Assembly: GCA_050181465.1 (NCBI GenBank)
Contig: JBFXDD010000018.1
Coordinates: 39,140 to 103,139 of the forward strand
DNA length: 64,000 nucleotides
Direction: 5' to 3'
Source: JACRLW01 sp050181465
GTDB lineage: Bacteria > Planctomycetota > UBA1135 > UBA2386
The notes beneath the pieces are model-generated. The model was not told where the DNA came from, did not search any database, and saw only the letters and a program-made list of their open reading frames with translations. Shown here one piece after another: positions 14,131 to 23,275 of the stretch. Every line of letters starts with the position of its first letter. Position 1 is the stretch's first letter. Both the position numbers and the translations under genes were made by a program.

Positions 14131-17100
14131 TTCGCCCGACGGACCTCGACGCCGCGCTGCTGTTGGTTCAGGACGTTCTGCTCGAGCCACTGCACCTGCC
14201 GCGCACGGTTCGCGCCGTTCTGCTGGAGGTTGAACTCCCAACCATCGAACTGCCGACCCTTGCGGTCGACGTTCGAGCCTTTGGGCTTCGATGCAGGCGG
14301 CGGCGGGGCCGGTCGGAACTGCTCCGGCTGGTGAATCGACGAGCCGCGGAAGAACGCGAAGGAGCCCTCGTGCTCGACGATCACCGCAGCTCGCCCCACC
14401 AGGCCGTCGGCGATGAAGATACCGCGCGGATCGGTCGCGCCGCTCTTGATGGTGCCGTCGCCAGAGCCCACCACCCGCACCTGCGCCCCGGCGACGAATC
14501 CGCCCTTCCGCTTGACGTTCACGCGGACCCGCCCGATGTCGACGCTCTCCTGCGCCTCGACCTCGAGGTCGGAGCGAAGCACGAGCCCGCTGACTATGCG
14601 GTCTTCGCTGCGCACGACCACCAGGTAGGCGCCCGCATCGCTGAGCGGCAGGGCGACCTTGCTGCGCCGCGCGCCGACGTAGTCGGTTCCGTCACCGAGT
14701 GCGACCGTCGCCTCGTGCAGAGGACGAATGCCGTGCAGCAGGATGTCACGCACGTTGTCGAGCGACTTGTGGATGAGGTAGAGACGCAGCAGGTCGACCT
14801 TGTAGACCTTGAGAGCAGCCTCGCGCAGATTGCGCCATTCGAGCTCGACGACCGCATCGGCGCCGACACCGATCCGCGTCACTTCGGGCAGGCTCAGTGA
14901 CTTCGCCCGGAAGTAGTCGCTCGCCTCCGCGGCATCTTGGAAGTCCGCGACCACCTGGTCGTAGCTCGAGAGTGCTTCCTTCGCGCGACCGAGCGCGTGA
15001 TGGATCTGGCCTTCCAGGTAGATCGCGTGGCGATGGTTCTGACTGCTCGCGGTCGCGCCATCCAGCGTCGTGAACTTCTCGCTGGCGACTCGGCGCACCA
15101 GCGCCAGAGCATCATCGGGTTGGCCCAGCAGGAAGCGGGCGTAGCCGGCCGTGTAGAGGAACTCGTCCTCGAAGGCCGACTTGCCGTAGCGCAGCACCGC
15201 CGCGTTGGCGATCTCGAGTGCCGCGCTCACGCGACCGGCCTCGACCAGAGTCGTCGCCCAGGAGAAGCAGGCCTCCTCCGCGAGCGGATCGTCGGGGTAC
15301 TGGATCAAGAACTCGCGCAGCAGCGCGATCGAACGGTCGAACAATTCGCCTCGCGCACCGACGCGAGGATCGACCCGCGCACCGGGTTGGACGCCGGCCG
15401 CGACGACGCCGAGCTTCTGCGCCAGGCCGTAGAACGACTGCCGCATCGTGCTCAGTGCCGGATAACCCGCGATCAGGGTCTCGAGGAACTGCGCCGCCGA
15501 CGCCACTTCGCCGAGGCGTTCGAGCGTCGTCGCCACCGCAGCTTCCCGCAGGAAGGACGCTTCCGTCACGCCGCGATAGACGAGCACGGCCGACTCGAAT
15601 TCGCCGAGGTCCATGTAGGACTGGCCGACCGCACGCATCGAGTCGAACTCGAGCACGAGTTCCGGATAGATGTCCTTGAGCTCCTCGAACCATCGAACGA
15701 CCCCGGCCGCGTCACGCGTCTCGATGGCGAGAATCAGCATCATGCGCGCGAGTTCCTTGCGAACCTCCGGCGCCAGCATCCATCCGGAAGCCAGCGTGCC
15801 AAGTCGCTCTCGCGCGAGCGGGAAGTCACGCGACTCGAACGCCGACTTGCCCAGCGCCCAGAGTTCGTCGGGCGTGAGCCGATAGACGTCGCTCGACTTG
15901 GCGCCGCGCGGCAGCACCTTCAGCGCGCCCGGCTCACCGTGCACGACGAGGTCCGGACGCAGCACGCCCGCGATGATCGTGGGCAGAACGCGGTACTCCC
16001 CGGGGAAGCGTCCGACGACGCGATAGCGAATCGTTCCGGAACCGGAACCCGGTCGAAACCAGGCGACGATGCGATCGGGCAGGAGTCGATGCTGTTCGAA
16101 CGAACCTTCGATCGACGCCGGATCGACGCTCACGCCGGCAGGAATCGGCTCTTCCACCACGACCGCAGGCGCCGTGGACGGCTGCTGCGGTGCCTCGATC
16201 ATCCAATGCGTCGTCTCCACGCGGGCCGCAACGCCGACCTCGAGCTGGGTCAGCAGGTTGTCGTGGTACTCGACGTTCCCACGAACAACGCTGAATCCCG
16301 GCGTGATGGGCTTGCCCTTGTCACGAAGGAAGTCCGGCCGAACAAAGCGTCGAACCATGCCGACACGCGGCTTCCCGCTCTCGGTACCAACGGCGAACTC
16401 TCGCGAGAACCCGCGCAGCGTCGCGCCGAAGCGAACCTCACCGCCGGCGACGACTTGGAGTTCGATCCGGTTCTTGCCGGCGCGCAGCCCCTCGCTCGCG
16501 AGGTGGATTCGTTCGGCGCCCGACTGCGCAGTGAGGACCACGGGTGGGACGGCGACGCCGTTGACCGCGACTTCGATGCGGGTCATCGCGCTGCCCGGCT
16601 GCGAACCGGGTAGCGAAGCAAGTGCCTCGACGGCTGCCGCAGTCAACGCCGACGTCGACCACACGATCCCATCGCGCATCGACTCGAGCCAACTGAGCCA
16701 CTCGCGCGCCTGCGGATCCCCGGGATCTCCGAGCAGCCGCGACTGGGCGAGTCGAGCGAAGGCGACGGCGTGCTCACTCGTGCGCTTGATCCGCGTCGAT
16801 GCCTCCTGCTCGATCTCGGCGGCGAGTTCGGGCCGCTTGCTCTCGCGCCACGCCAGGGCGAGATGAGACAGGGAATCGGGATCGAGACTCGCCCGCCGCC
16901 GGTGCAGGGCATTGAGGTTCTCGAAGCGATCGTGGCCGGAAGCCACCAGCGCGCGCTCGAGCAATGCCCGTTCTCCCTCCGGACGACCGCGCACGGCATC
17001 GATCAGCCAACGCGCGCCGGCTGCGGCCGTCGGATTCGCGAAGCCGGCTGCCCTGGCCCGCTGCAGGGCGAGCACGACATGGGCGGTGGACTCCGCATCG

Positions 17101-20100
17101 GAGCCACTGCGCCGAGTGATCCATCCGAAGCTGCCATCGGGTAGCGCCGCCGACGCGAGTTGTCGGACGAGTCCGTCGATCTGACTTCGCAGGACCTCGC
17201 GTTCCTCACGATGGGCATTGCCCGTCAGGAGCTTCTCGACCGCGAGTGCCGCCATCAACCGCTGGGCGATCGCCGCGTAGGTCGGCGCGACCGCAACACA
17301 GCCGCGCGCCACCGACGCTGGAGCAAGCGCGACCGCGGCGAGACCGCCGGTGTCGCCGCGGCCCAGGTCCAGTTCGAGTCGCAGGTCGCCGAGCCCACGG
17401 CCACCGGCGACTTCGAGATCGAACGCGATGCGATCGCGCACCATGCCGGCCTTGCCCGCTCGAAGTTCCACTCCGTAGGGCAGCACCGGGATGGAACCCT
17501 CGGCGTGAATTCCACCGACATCCAAAGCCGCGATGGACCACAACACCTCCGGCGTCGATCCCGTCGCGAGCGGCAGATCGAAGCTTTCCTCGGCACCCTT
17601 GCCGAGCGACACCGTGCGTTCATCCGCCGTCTCACCGACGGTGGTGTTCACCCGCAGCGGCGCGTCCTCGCCGACCCGGCGGTGCAATCGTGCACGCACG
17701 GTCGAACGATCTCCTTCCACCAGGAAAGGCGGCGCGTCCAGGGACACGACGAGATCGCGCGCAGTCCGCAGCGTCAGCTCGACTCGGCCGACGTCGGTCG
17801 CCTTGGTCACGCCATGCGCCGAGAACTTCCAGCCGCTCGACCGATCCGGCATCCGGATGGTGAAGCGCGCGTGACCCTCCGCGTCGGTCACGATGTTCGG
17901 TAACCACACCCCATCATCGAGACCTTCCTTGACGCCCTTGGAGTTCAGCGCGCGACCACCCCTCCTACTGCCGTAGCGACCGCCGGCTCCACCGCCGAGG
18001 CCGATCGCTGAGTTCCACTGGTTGCTGTCGAACGCCGACTGCTGGATGGCATCACGTGCCAGTTCCTCGATCAGTTCGACCTGCTCGCTCTGCTCCTCAG
18101 GCTCAACTGCGACTCCGTCAAGGCTCTGACGCGTGAAACGTCCCCGAACCTGCCCCGCGGTTCCGGGCCCAGCCGCGATCGGCCGCCCGGACGGGTCTAC
18201 CCGCCCACCCGACGTCGGCCCGCGGGAAACGTTGCCGGCGTCAAGTCGCGCGGCGAGTTCCCGCCGAGCTGCCTCTTCGCGCTCCTGCTCCCGGCGACGT
18301 TCCTCGGCGATCAACTCGCGACTGACCGCCTTGGTCGTGGCGCGATACTCCCAGCCGCAGCTCGATGCCGTGACCGTCGCGGTCCCTCGACGCAAACCCC
18401 AGAAGACGTTCTGGATGTCCATCGTGCGGTCGGCGAACAGAGCGCCGAGGGCTTCGGGAATCAGCGCGACCGCGAGTCGGCCGACCACCGGTCGGCCCCG
18501 CGCATCGCGAACCGTCACGGCGAATCCGACCTCGCTGTCGGGTTCCGCCTCGCTTCGATCCGGCTTGATCTCGATCGCGAGCCCTCGATCGACGGTGAAC
18601 TCGGCCTCCGCGGTCAACAGCGTCGCGTCGTCGACGGCGCTCAGCGCCAGTGCGAAGTTGGGCGCGTGGAGCTCTTCGAGTGGAATCGCGATCTCGCTCT
18701 CGCCGCTGCGGATTCGAATCGGCTTCGCATCGAGGAAGCCGTCGGCGATCGTCACTTGGAGTCCCAGACGCTCGCTGCCGCGATGCACCACCTTCGCCTT
18801 CGCGGTCTCACCGACACGCCACTCGGCGCGATCGAGGAGGATGCGCAGCTTGTTCGCATCGTCGTTGCCGGAGATGGTCACCACGCGTTCGGCGGTGAGG
18901 TCCTGACCGAATCGATCCTTGCTGATCACGCGCAGCACGTGAGCACCACCGCGCTCGGCAACGACACGCACGAGCGCGCGACCATCCTCGCTGGCGGTCC
19001 TGAACGCGTGGCGCGAAACCTCCACCTCGGCACGACCACGCCTGCCGGACTCGATTCGCAGCACGACGAGTTCGCCGGCCTTGGCGAGCGGTTCGCCCGC
19101 GCGGTCCGCGATCACGACCTCGGCCTGGAACGATTGCCCGGCGAGTTGCACGTCCCGCGCCACCTTCACCGACGGCACGAACTCACTGAGCACGACCGGT
19201 ACCACGCGTTGCGCGCGAATCCCGTCCTCGGCGACTTCGGCGTCGATCTGGATCAACGCCTCCTCGGTCAGCTCGTCGGATGCGAACTGGAAGGCCACCC
19301 GACCTTCGGCGTTCGACGTGCCCTGGACGACGACCTCGCTGCCGTCGGGGTCGTGCATGCGAATCGTGATCGCGCGACCGCGAGCCGGTTCGCCGTAGAA
19401 GTGCCGTAGCTCGACGTGACCTGCGATCGGCTCGCCGCGGAACACCAGGTTGCGATCAGGAACGATCGTGAGCTGCAGCTTGGGCAACTCGAAGCGCGCC
19501 ACCTCGAAGGTCGTCGTCGTACCGCGACCGGCGCCGCGATCGAGCGAGAGAGTCCAGCGACCGAGGTCGGCGTCTTCCGGCAACTCGTAGTCGAACTCGA
19601 CGGTGCCGAAGTCGGAGTAGCGAGCCGCTTCGTCGTAGACCACCCGCCCGTTCGGCGAGGCGATCCGCAAGCGATCGACGTGTTCGGCTTTGGGCAGCAC
19701 GTAGCGACCGTCTTGCCAGTCGCGCGCGACGACGGCGCTGTGCACCGTCTGACCGGCGACATAGGCCGGACGGTCGGTCATCGCGAAGGACTTCTCGAGT
19801 ACGGACTCGCCCACGCTGAGGCCGTCCAACTGCACGTTTCCTGCGCCGCTGCCGGATGCATCGACGGCGTAGACGACCAACTCGCTCACCGCTGCCAAGC
19901 GCCCGTCCCGCAGTCGATAGATGCCGTCGGGATCGGTGAGCCCCTCGGCGAGTGGTCGTGTCCCATCGCTCACGACCACCCGCACTCCGGGTGCGACCTT
20001 GTCTTCGCGCAGGTTCTGCACGAACGCCAGCAACTCCTGTCGCGAACTCCGCACCGTCAGACCGAGGTCGGTGACGAGCACCAAAGTGGTCGCCTCGCGC

Positions 20101-21869
20101 TCGGAGTCGTCGACCTTGACCACATAGGCGCCGGGTTCACTGAATCCGATCGGGATCTGCCGCACGCTCTCGCGGAACGGCTGGTAGTCGGGCACGGCTT
20201 CGGTCGTGGTCCGGTCGGCGGCGATGACCTCGATGTCGAGGCGTTCGACCGAGTCCGCGCGGTGCGTCGCACGAAACCAAGTTTCCAGATCGATGCGGTG
20301 CACGCGCATCCGAACCGACGGGATGTTCCGCGAGGTCAACTCGATGCTCGCCGCTTCGCCGACGCGCCAAGCGCGCTGCGTTCGCAGCGTGAACGACTTC
20401 GCGATCAGGCGCTCGAGGCGGGTGACCGCTGCCGGCAATCCGGATGCTCGATAGGCCTCGATCGCGCGCACGTAGTCGAACTTCGTGGTCTCGAAGATCT
20501 CGCCGAGCCGGAACCACGCCATGGCCTGCTCCGGCCGTTCGCGGTAGTTCTGTGCGCAACGTTCGAAGGCCGCGATCGCCTCGTCGATCTTCTCCTCGGC
20601 GACATAGGTCTCCGCGATGCGGCGCGCGGCAGCGGCGTTGCGATCATCGAGTGGATACTCGGCGAGAAACGCCTCGTACAGTTCGCGGGCCCGGGAGGTC
20701 TCTCCGGCCTGCTCGGCGCTGCCGGCAAGATCGAAGCGCGCCGTGACGATCGCGCGCTGCACTCGTTCCCACTCGGTATGCGCGGTGTGCGCGGACAGGA
20801 ACGCGCGCCAGGCGACGATCGCCTCCTCGAGCTGTCCCTGTTTCGCGAGAACGTCGCCTACCAACGCGCGGGCGTTCGCCAGTTCGGGGAGGCCGGAGTC
20901 GCCACGCGACTCGAGGAATCGGCGAAGCGATGCGAGTGCGTCCTCGCTTCGGGACGCGGAGAGTTGGCAGCGCGCGATGAGGAAGTCGACCTTCGGCGAC
21001 TGTTCGTGGGACGGATACCGCTCGGCGAGGTCACGCAACGCAGCGATCGCCAGATCGAGACGACTCGCGCCCGGCTCCGGCACACCGAAGCTCTCGGCGA
21101 TTCGCCAGGCGGCCTCCGCTGCCTCGACGGAAGCCGGTGCACGAGCGATGAGATCGCGACACACTTCGCGCACGCGAGTGTGCTCACCGATCGCGGCATG
21201 ACAGCGTGCCAGGAGGAGCCGCGCACGCAACTCTTCCGGACGACCCGCGAGTTCCCGGATCAACCCCGGCAGCCGTGGCAATGCGATCTTCGGTTGCTGT
21301 GCGCGCAGGTAGGCTTCGATCGCCAGTAGACGCACGTTCCGGGCTCGCTCGCCGACCAACCCGAGGTCGACCGCGAGGTCGTAGAACTCGGCGGCACGCT
21401 TGGGGTCGGGCTTCTGCCCGCTGAGGGCTCGATCGGCGAGACCGAGGTAGGTCGCCGCAATCTCTTCTTTGCGCGGCGCGCCGGTCAGTCGTTCCACCTG
21501 ACCGCGGTAGACGTCGGCCGCCTCGCGGAAGCGGCGAAGTTCGATCAGGGTCTCGGCCTGCTCGAACGCCGCGCGGTCGAAGGCCGCCGATTCGGCGTGC
21601 TCGGCGAGGATGCGGCCGTAAGTCTGCACGGCTGCTTCGTCCTGACCGGCGAGTTCCTGAGCTCGAGCCAGCAGGAGCAGCACGCGCGGCTGCCGCTCGA
21701 CCGGCTCCTCGCCGAGCGCCTTCTGGAGTGCCGTGACCGCGTCCGCGTAGCGGCGATCGATCAAGGCGTTCTCCCCCTCGCGGAGGGAAGTCGCGAAGGT
21801 CGCGGCGAGTCCGACGACCAGGACGATGACGAGGCCTGCGATCCGCGGCCGACGACGAGGGGTATTCAT
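14127..21869 (-). CDS. Giant TPR / alpha-2-macroglobulin-like protein
   Basis: A 2580-residue envelope protein. A single hydrophobic segment (residues ~9-25) acts as signal or anchor. Residues ~28-480 are tetratricopeptide-like repeats. From ~500 to ~1500 come the macroglobulin beta domains (SVRMRVHRIDLETWF at ~518-532; TDRPAYVAGQTVHSAVVARD at ~698-717, the MG2 signature). The middle part includes a disordered Arg/Gly-rich stretch, then PDRSSGWKFSAHGVTKATD before the helical thioester-domain barrel (~1500-1800). The thioester motif expected near residue 1524 is not CxEQ: Cys1524 is followed by VAVAP, so the reactive thioester is probably absent. More macroglobulin strands, a second TPR block (~2130-2360) and a beta-sandwich end follow. 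Bacterial homologues trap proteases in the periplasm, usually beside a penicillin-binding protein, which is not present here. Confidence 0.9.
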   Translation of the reverse strand: MNTPRRRPRIAGLVIVLVVGLAATFATSLREGENALIDRRYADAVTALQKALGEEPVERQPRVLLLLARAQELAGQDEAAVQTYGRILAEHAESAAFDRAAFEQAETLIELRRFREAADVYRGQVERLTGAPRKEEIAATYLGLADRALSGQKPDPKRAAEFYDLAVDLGLVGERARNVRLLAIEAYLRAQQPKIALPRLPGLIRELAGRPEELRARLLLARCHAAIGEHTRVREVCRDLIARAPASVEAAEAAWRIAESFGVPEPGASRLDLAIAALRDLAERYPSHEQSPKVDFLIARCQLSASRSEDALASLRRFLESRGDSGLPELANARALVGDVLAKQGQLEEAIVAWRAFLSAHTAHTEWERVQRAIVTARFDLAGSAEQAGETSRARELYEAFLAEYPLDDRNAAAARRIAETYVAEEKIDEAIAAFERCAQNYRERPEQAMAWFRLGEIFETTKFDYVRAIEAYRASGLPAAVTRLERLIAKSFTLRTQRAWRVGEAASIELTSRNIPSVRMRVHRIDLETWFRATHRADSVERLDIEVIAADRTTTEAVPDYQPFRESVRQIPIGFSEPGAYVVKVDDSEREATTLVLVTDLGLTVRSSRQELLAFVQNLREDKVAPGVRVVVSDGTRPLAEGLTDPDGIYRLRDGRLAAVSELVVYAVDASGSGAGNVQLDGLSVGESVLEKSFAMTDRPAYVAGQTVHSAVVARDWQDGRYVLPKAEHVDRLRIASPNGRVVYDEAARYSDFGTVEFDYELPEDADLGRWTLSLDRGAGRGTTTTFEVARFELPKLQLTIVPDRNLVFRGEPIAGHVELRHFYGEPARGRAITIRMHDPDGSEVVVQGTSNAEGRVAFQFASDELTEEALIQIDAEVAEDGIRAQRVVPVVLSEFVPSVKVARDVQLAGQSFQAEVVIADRAGEPLAKAGELVVLRIESGRRGRAEVEVSRHAFRTASEDGRALVRVVAERGGAHVLRVISKDRFGQDLTAERVVTISGNDDANKLRILLDRAEWRVGETAKAKVVHRGSERLGLQVTIADGFLDAKPIRIRSGESEIAIPLEELHAPNFALALSAVDDATLLTAEAEFTVDRGLAIEIKPDRSEAEPDSEVGFAVTVRDARGRPVVGRLAVALIPEALGALFADRTMDIQNVFWGLRRGTATVTASSCGWEYRATTKAVSRELIAEERRREQEREEAARRELAARLDAGNVSRGPTSGGRVDPSGRPIAAGPGTAGQVRGRFTRQSLDGVAVEPEEQSEQVELIEELARDAIQQSAFDSNQWNSAIGLGGGAGGRYGSRRGGRALNSKGVKEGLDDGVWLPNIVTDAEGHARFTIRMPDRSSGWKFSAHGVTKATDVGRVELTLRTARDLVVSLDAPPFLVEGDRSTVRARLHRRVGEDAPLRVNTTVGETADERTVSLGKGAEESFDLPLATGSTPEVLWSIAALDVGGIHAEGSIPVLPYGVELRAGKAGMVRDRIAFDLEVAGGRGLGDLRLELDLGRGDTGGLAAVALAPASVARGCVAVAPTYAAIAQRLMAALAVEKLLTGNAHREEREVLRSQIDGLVRQLASAALPDGSFGWITRRSGSDAESTAHVVLALQRARAAGFANPTAAAGARWLIDAVRGRPEGERALLERALVASGHDRFENLNALHRRRASLDPDSLSHLALAWRESKRPELAAEIEQEASTRIKRTSEHAVAFARLAQSRLLGDPGDPQAREWLSWLESMRDGIVWSTSALTAAAVEALASLPGSQPGSAMTRIEVAVNGVAVPPVVLTAQSGAERIHLASEGLRAGKNRIELQVVAGGEVRFGATLRGFSREFAVGTESGKPRVGMVRRFVRPDFLRDKGKPITPGFSVVRGNVEYHDNLLTQLEVGVAARVETTHWMIEAPQQPSTAPAVVVEEPIPAGVSVDPASIEGSFEQHRLLPDRIVAWFRPGSGSGTIRYRVVGRFPGEYRVLPTIIAGVLRPDLVVHGEPGALKVLPRGAKSSDVYRLTPDELWALGKSAFESRDFPLARERLGTLASGWMLAPEVRKELARMMLILAIETRDAAGVVRWFEELKDIYPELVLEFDSMRAVGQSYMDLGEFESAVLVYRGVTEASFLREAAVATTLERLGEVASAAQFLETLIAGYPALSTMRQSFYGLAQKLGVVAAGVQPGARVDPRVGARGELFDRSIALLREFLIQYPDDPLAEEACFSWATTLVEAGRVSAALEIANAAVLRYGKSAFEDEFLYTAGYARFLLGQPDDALALVRRVASEKFTTLDGATASSQNHRHAIYLEGQIHHALGRAKEALSSYDQVVADFQDAAEASDYFRAKSLSLPEVTRIGVGADAVVELEWRNLREAALKVYKVDLLRLYLIHKSLDNVRDILLHGIRPLHEATVALGDGTDYVGARRSKVALPLSDAGAYLVVVRSEDRIVSGLVLRSDLEVEAQESVDIGRVRVNVKRKGGFVAGAQVRVVGSGDGTIKSGATDPRGIFIADGLVGRAAVIVEHEGSFAFFRGSSIHQPEQFRPAPPPPASKPKGSNVDRKGRQFDGWEFNLQQNGANRARQVQWLEQNVLNQQQRGVEVRRAK

Positions 21870-21956
21870 GGGCTCTACCGGGGCGCCGGCGCGGGCGCCG
21901 GCCGGGCAAGAACGACACCGACGGGGTCGAGGTTCGACGGCGATCGGACGCCGACG

Positions 21957-22616
21957 TCACTGTCTGACGAGAATCGTCGCCAAGTCCTTCCGCCGATGGG
22001 CGACCGCGGGCACTTGGCAGTCGTCCGCCGGGTAGCCGAGCGGGATCAGCAGGAATGGTCGCTCGTGGTCGGGACGGCCGAGCACCTCGCGCAGGAAGCC
22101 CATCGGGCTCGGCGTGTGGGTCAACGTCGCCAGCCCGGCGAGGTGGGCTGCGGTCAAGAGCATCCCGCATGCCAGCCCGATCGATTCCTTTGCGTAGTAC
22201 ACCTGTCCGCCGTCGTCGTCGCGCAGGAGAAAGAATGCAACGATCAGCCAAGGCGCCACCTCGAGGAAGCCCTTGTCGGCGTCGGTGCCGAGCGGTGCGA
22301 GGTCGGCGAGCCATTCATCGTTCGCTCGCTGTTCGTAGAACGCACGCTCCTCGTTTTCGGCCGCGAGTCGGATCGCCCGTTTGGTCGACGGATCTCCGAC
22401 CGCCACGAATCGCCACGGCTGCTTGTTCGCGCCGCTCGGTGCAGTCGCGGCGACTCGCACGATCCCTTCGACGATCTCGAAGGGGACCGGACGATCGCTG
22501 AAGTCGCGCACCGTCCGCCGTCGTCGCATCACGTCGTGGAGGTCAGCGAGCGCGGTCTCTGGCGGCGTGACCGGGACGTAGCGGTCGTCGTGTGGGACGA
22601 ACTCTGGGCGGTTCAT
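21957..22616 (-). CDS. Nitroreductase-family flavoprotein
   Basis: A 219-residue FMN-dependent oxidoreductase. MRRRRTVRDFSDRPVPFEI is the FMN-phosphate-binding Arg cluster, and AATAPSGANKQPWRFVAVGD matches the family core. YYAKESIGLACGMLLTAAH and GLATLTHTPSPMGFLREVLG resemble the dehalogenase/BluB-like branch (iodotyrosine deiodinase type) more than NfsB. ATG 22616 is chosen because the earlier part of the open frame is low-complexity. It lies 88 bases beyond the start of the giant alpha-2-macroglobulin-like gene on the same strand. Substrate unknown. Confidence 0.88.
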   Translation of the reverse strand: MNRPEFVPHDDRYVPVTPPETALADLHDVMRRRRTVRDFSDRPVPFEIVEGIVRVAATAPSGANKQPWRFVAVGDPSTKRAIRLAAENEERAFYEQRANDEWLADLAPLGTDADKGFLEVAPWLIVAFFLLRDDDGGQVYYAKESIGLACGMLLTAAHLAGLATLTHTPSPMGFLREVLGRPDHERPFLLIPLGYPADDCQVPAVAHRRKDLATILVRQ

Positions 22617-22786
22617 GGGGACGGTATCGCGGGCCGACCGGCTCCCCGCAAGCGACTCGCCGCCGTGGGCCGCCGTCTCGCTCATGGAACCGCGATCGTG
22701 CGATGCCATCGATCCGGGCCTCGGCCGCAGCCGAAGGACTGTCGAGCCGGTGTACAGCGAGCTCTGCGGATGCCGAAGTCGTCGAC

Positions 22787-23167
22787 ATGTCCGAGCCCGA
22801 GGCTCTGCGCGCCGACGTGATCGCCCTGACCGGGACCATGGGGCGACTCGATTCCCTCTTGCGCGGTCTCTGCCGCCGCGGAGTCGGCGTCGATCGAGTG
22901 GACGGACTGGGCGATCTGCTCACCTGCTTCGAACGAGCCGGCGGTCACGATGCGCTCATCCTGGCTCCCGACCTCCCGCAGATGCTCGTCGGCCGGGCGG
23001 TTGCATCGCTGTCCTCGATCGCGAGCGACTTGTTGATCGTGAGCTTCGCCCACCCACTGCCGCAAGTGCCCCGCGCGCGCCTGGTGGCGCTGCACGCACT
23101 GCATCCAGCGAGTCCGCTCGCGGCCGGGGCGGTGCTGCGAGCGCTGTTGCTGCGCGCGGTGTTGTGA
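22787..23167 (+). CDS. Small hypothetical protein upstream of the ComM-like gene
   Basis: A 126-residue protein (MSEPEALRADVIALTGTMGR...). Codon use is coding-like (G/C-rich third positions) and the sequence is helical with Leu/Ala-rich segments (DALILAPDLPQMLVGRAVASL; RARLVALHALHPASPLAAGA). The predicted alternation of strands and helices could be a small alpha/beta receiver-like fold, but no phospho-acceptor signature is evident. I do not recognise a family. Start: ATG 22787; an upstream ATG at 22703 is in frame. It lies 73 bases before the ComM-like gene, same strand. Confidence 0.55.
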   Translation: MSEPEALRADVIALTGTMGRLDSLLRGLCRRGVGVDRVDGLGDLLTCFERAGGHDALILAPDLPQMLVGRAVASLSSIASDLLIVSFAHPLPQVPRARLVALHALHPASPLAAGAVLRALLLRAVL

Positions 23168-23186
23168 CGTGATCGCCCTGCGAAGA

Positions 23187-23275
23187 CCGTCCTGATCGAA
23201 GATCCGGTAACCGATCGCGCGCTCCGCACACGAAGCGATCGTGCAGAGCACAACGATCACGACTCGTCAGGACGG
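23187..23275. repeat. 9-bp inverted repeat spanning the comM start
   Basis: CCGTCCTGA (23187-23195) and TCAGGACGG (23267-23275) are exact inverse copies 71 nt apart, one before and one after the GTG start at 23241. This could form a long-range mRNA stem around the start codon or be chance in GC-rich DNA. Confidence 0.3.

Noticed and set aside
14937..21329. Several 500-640-residue plus-strand frames
   Set aside because: All antisense to the giant macroglobulin-like gene; composition Arg/His/Asp-rich, no motifs.
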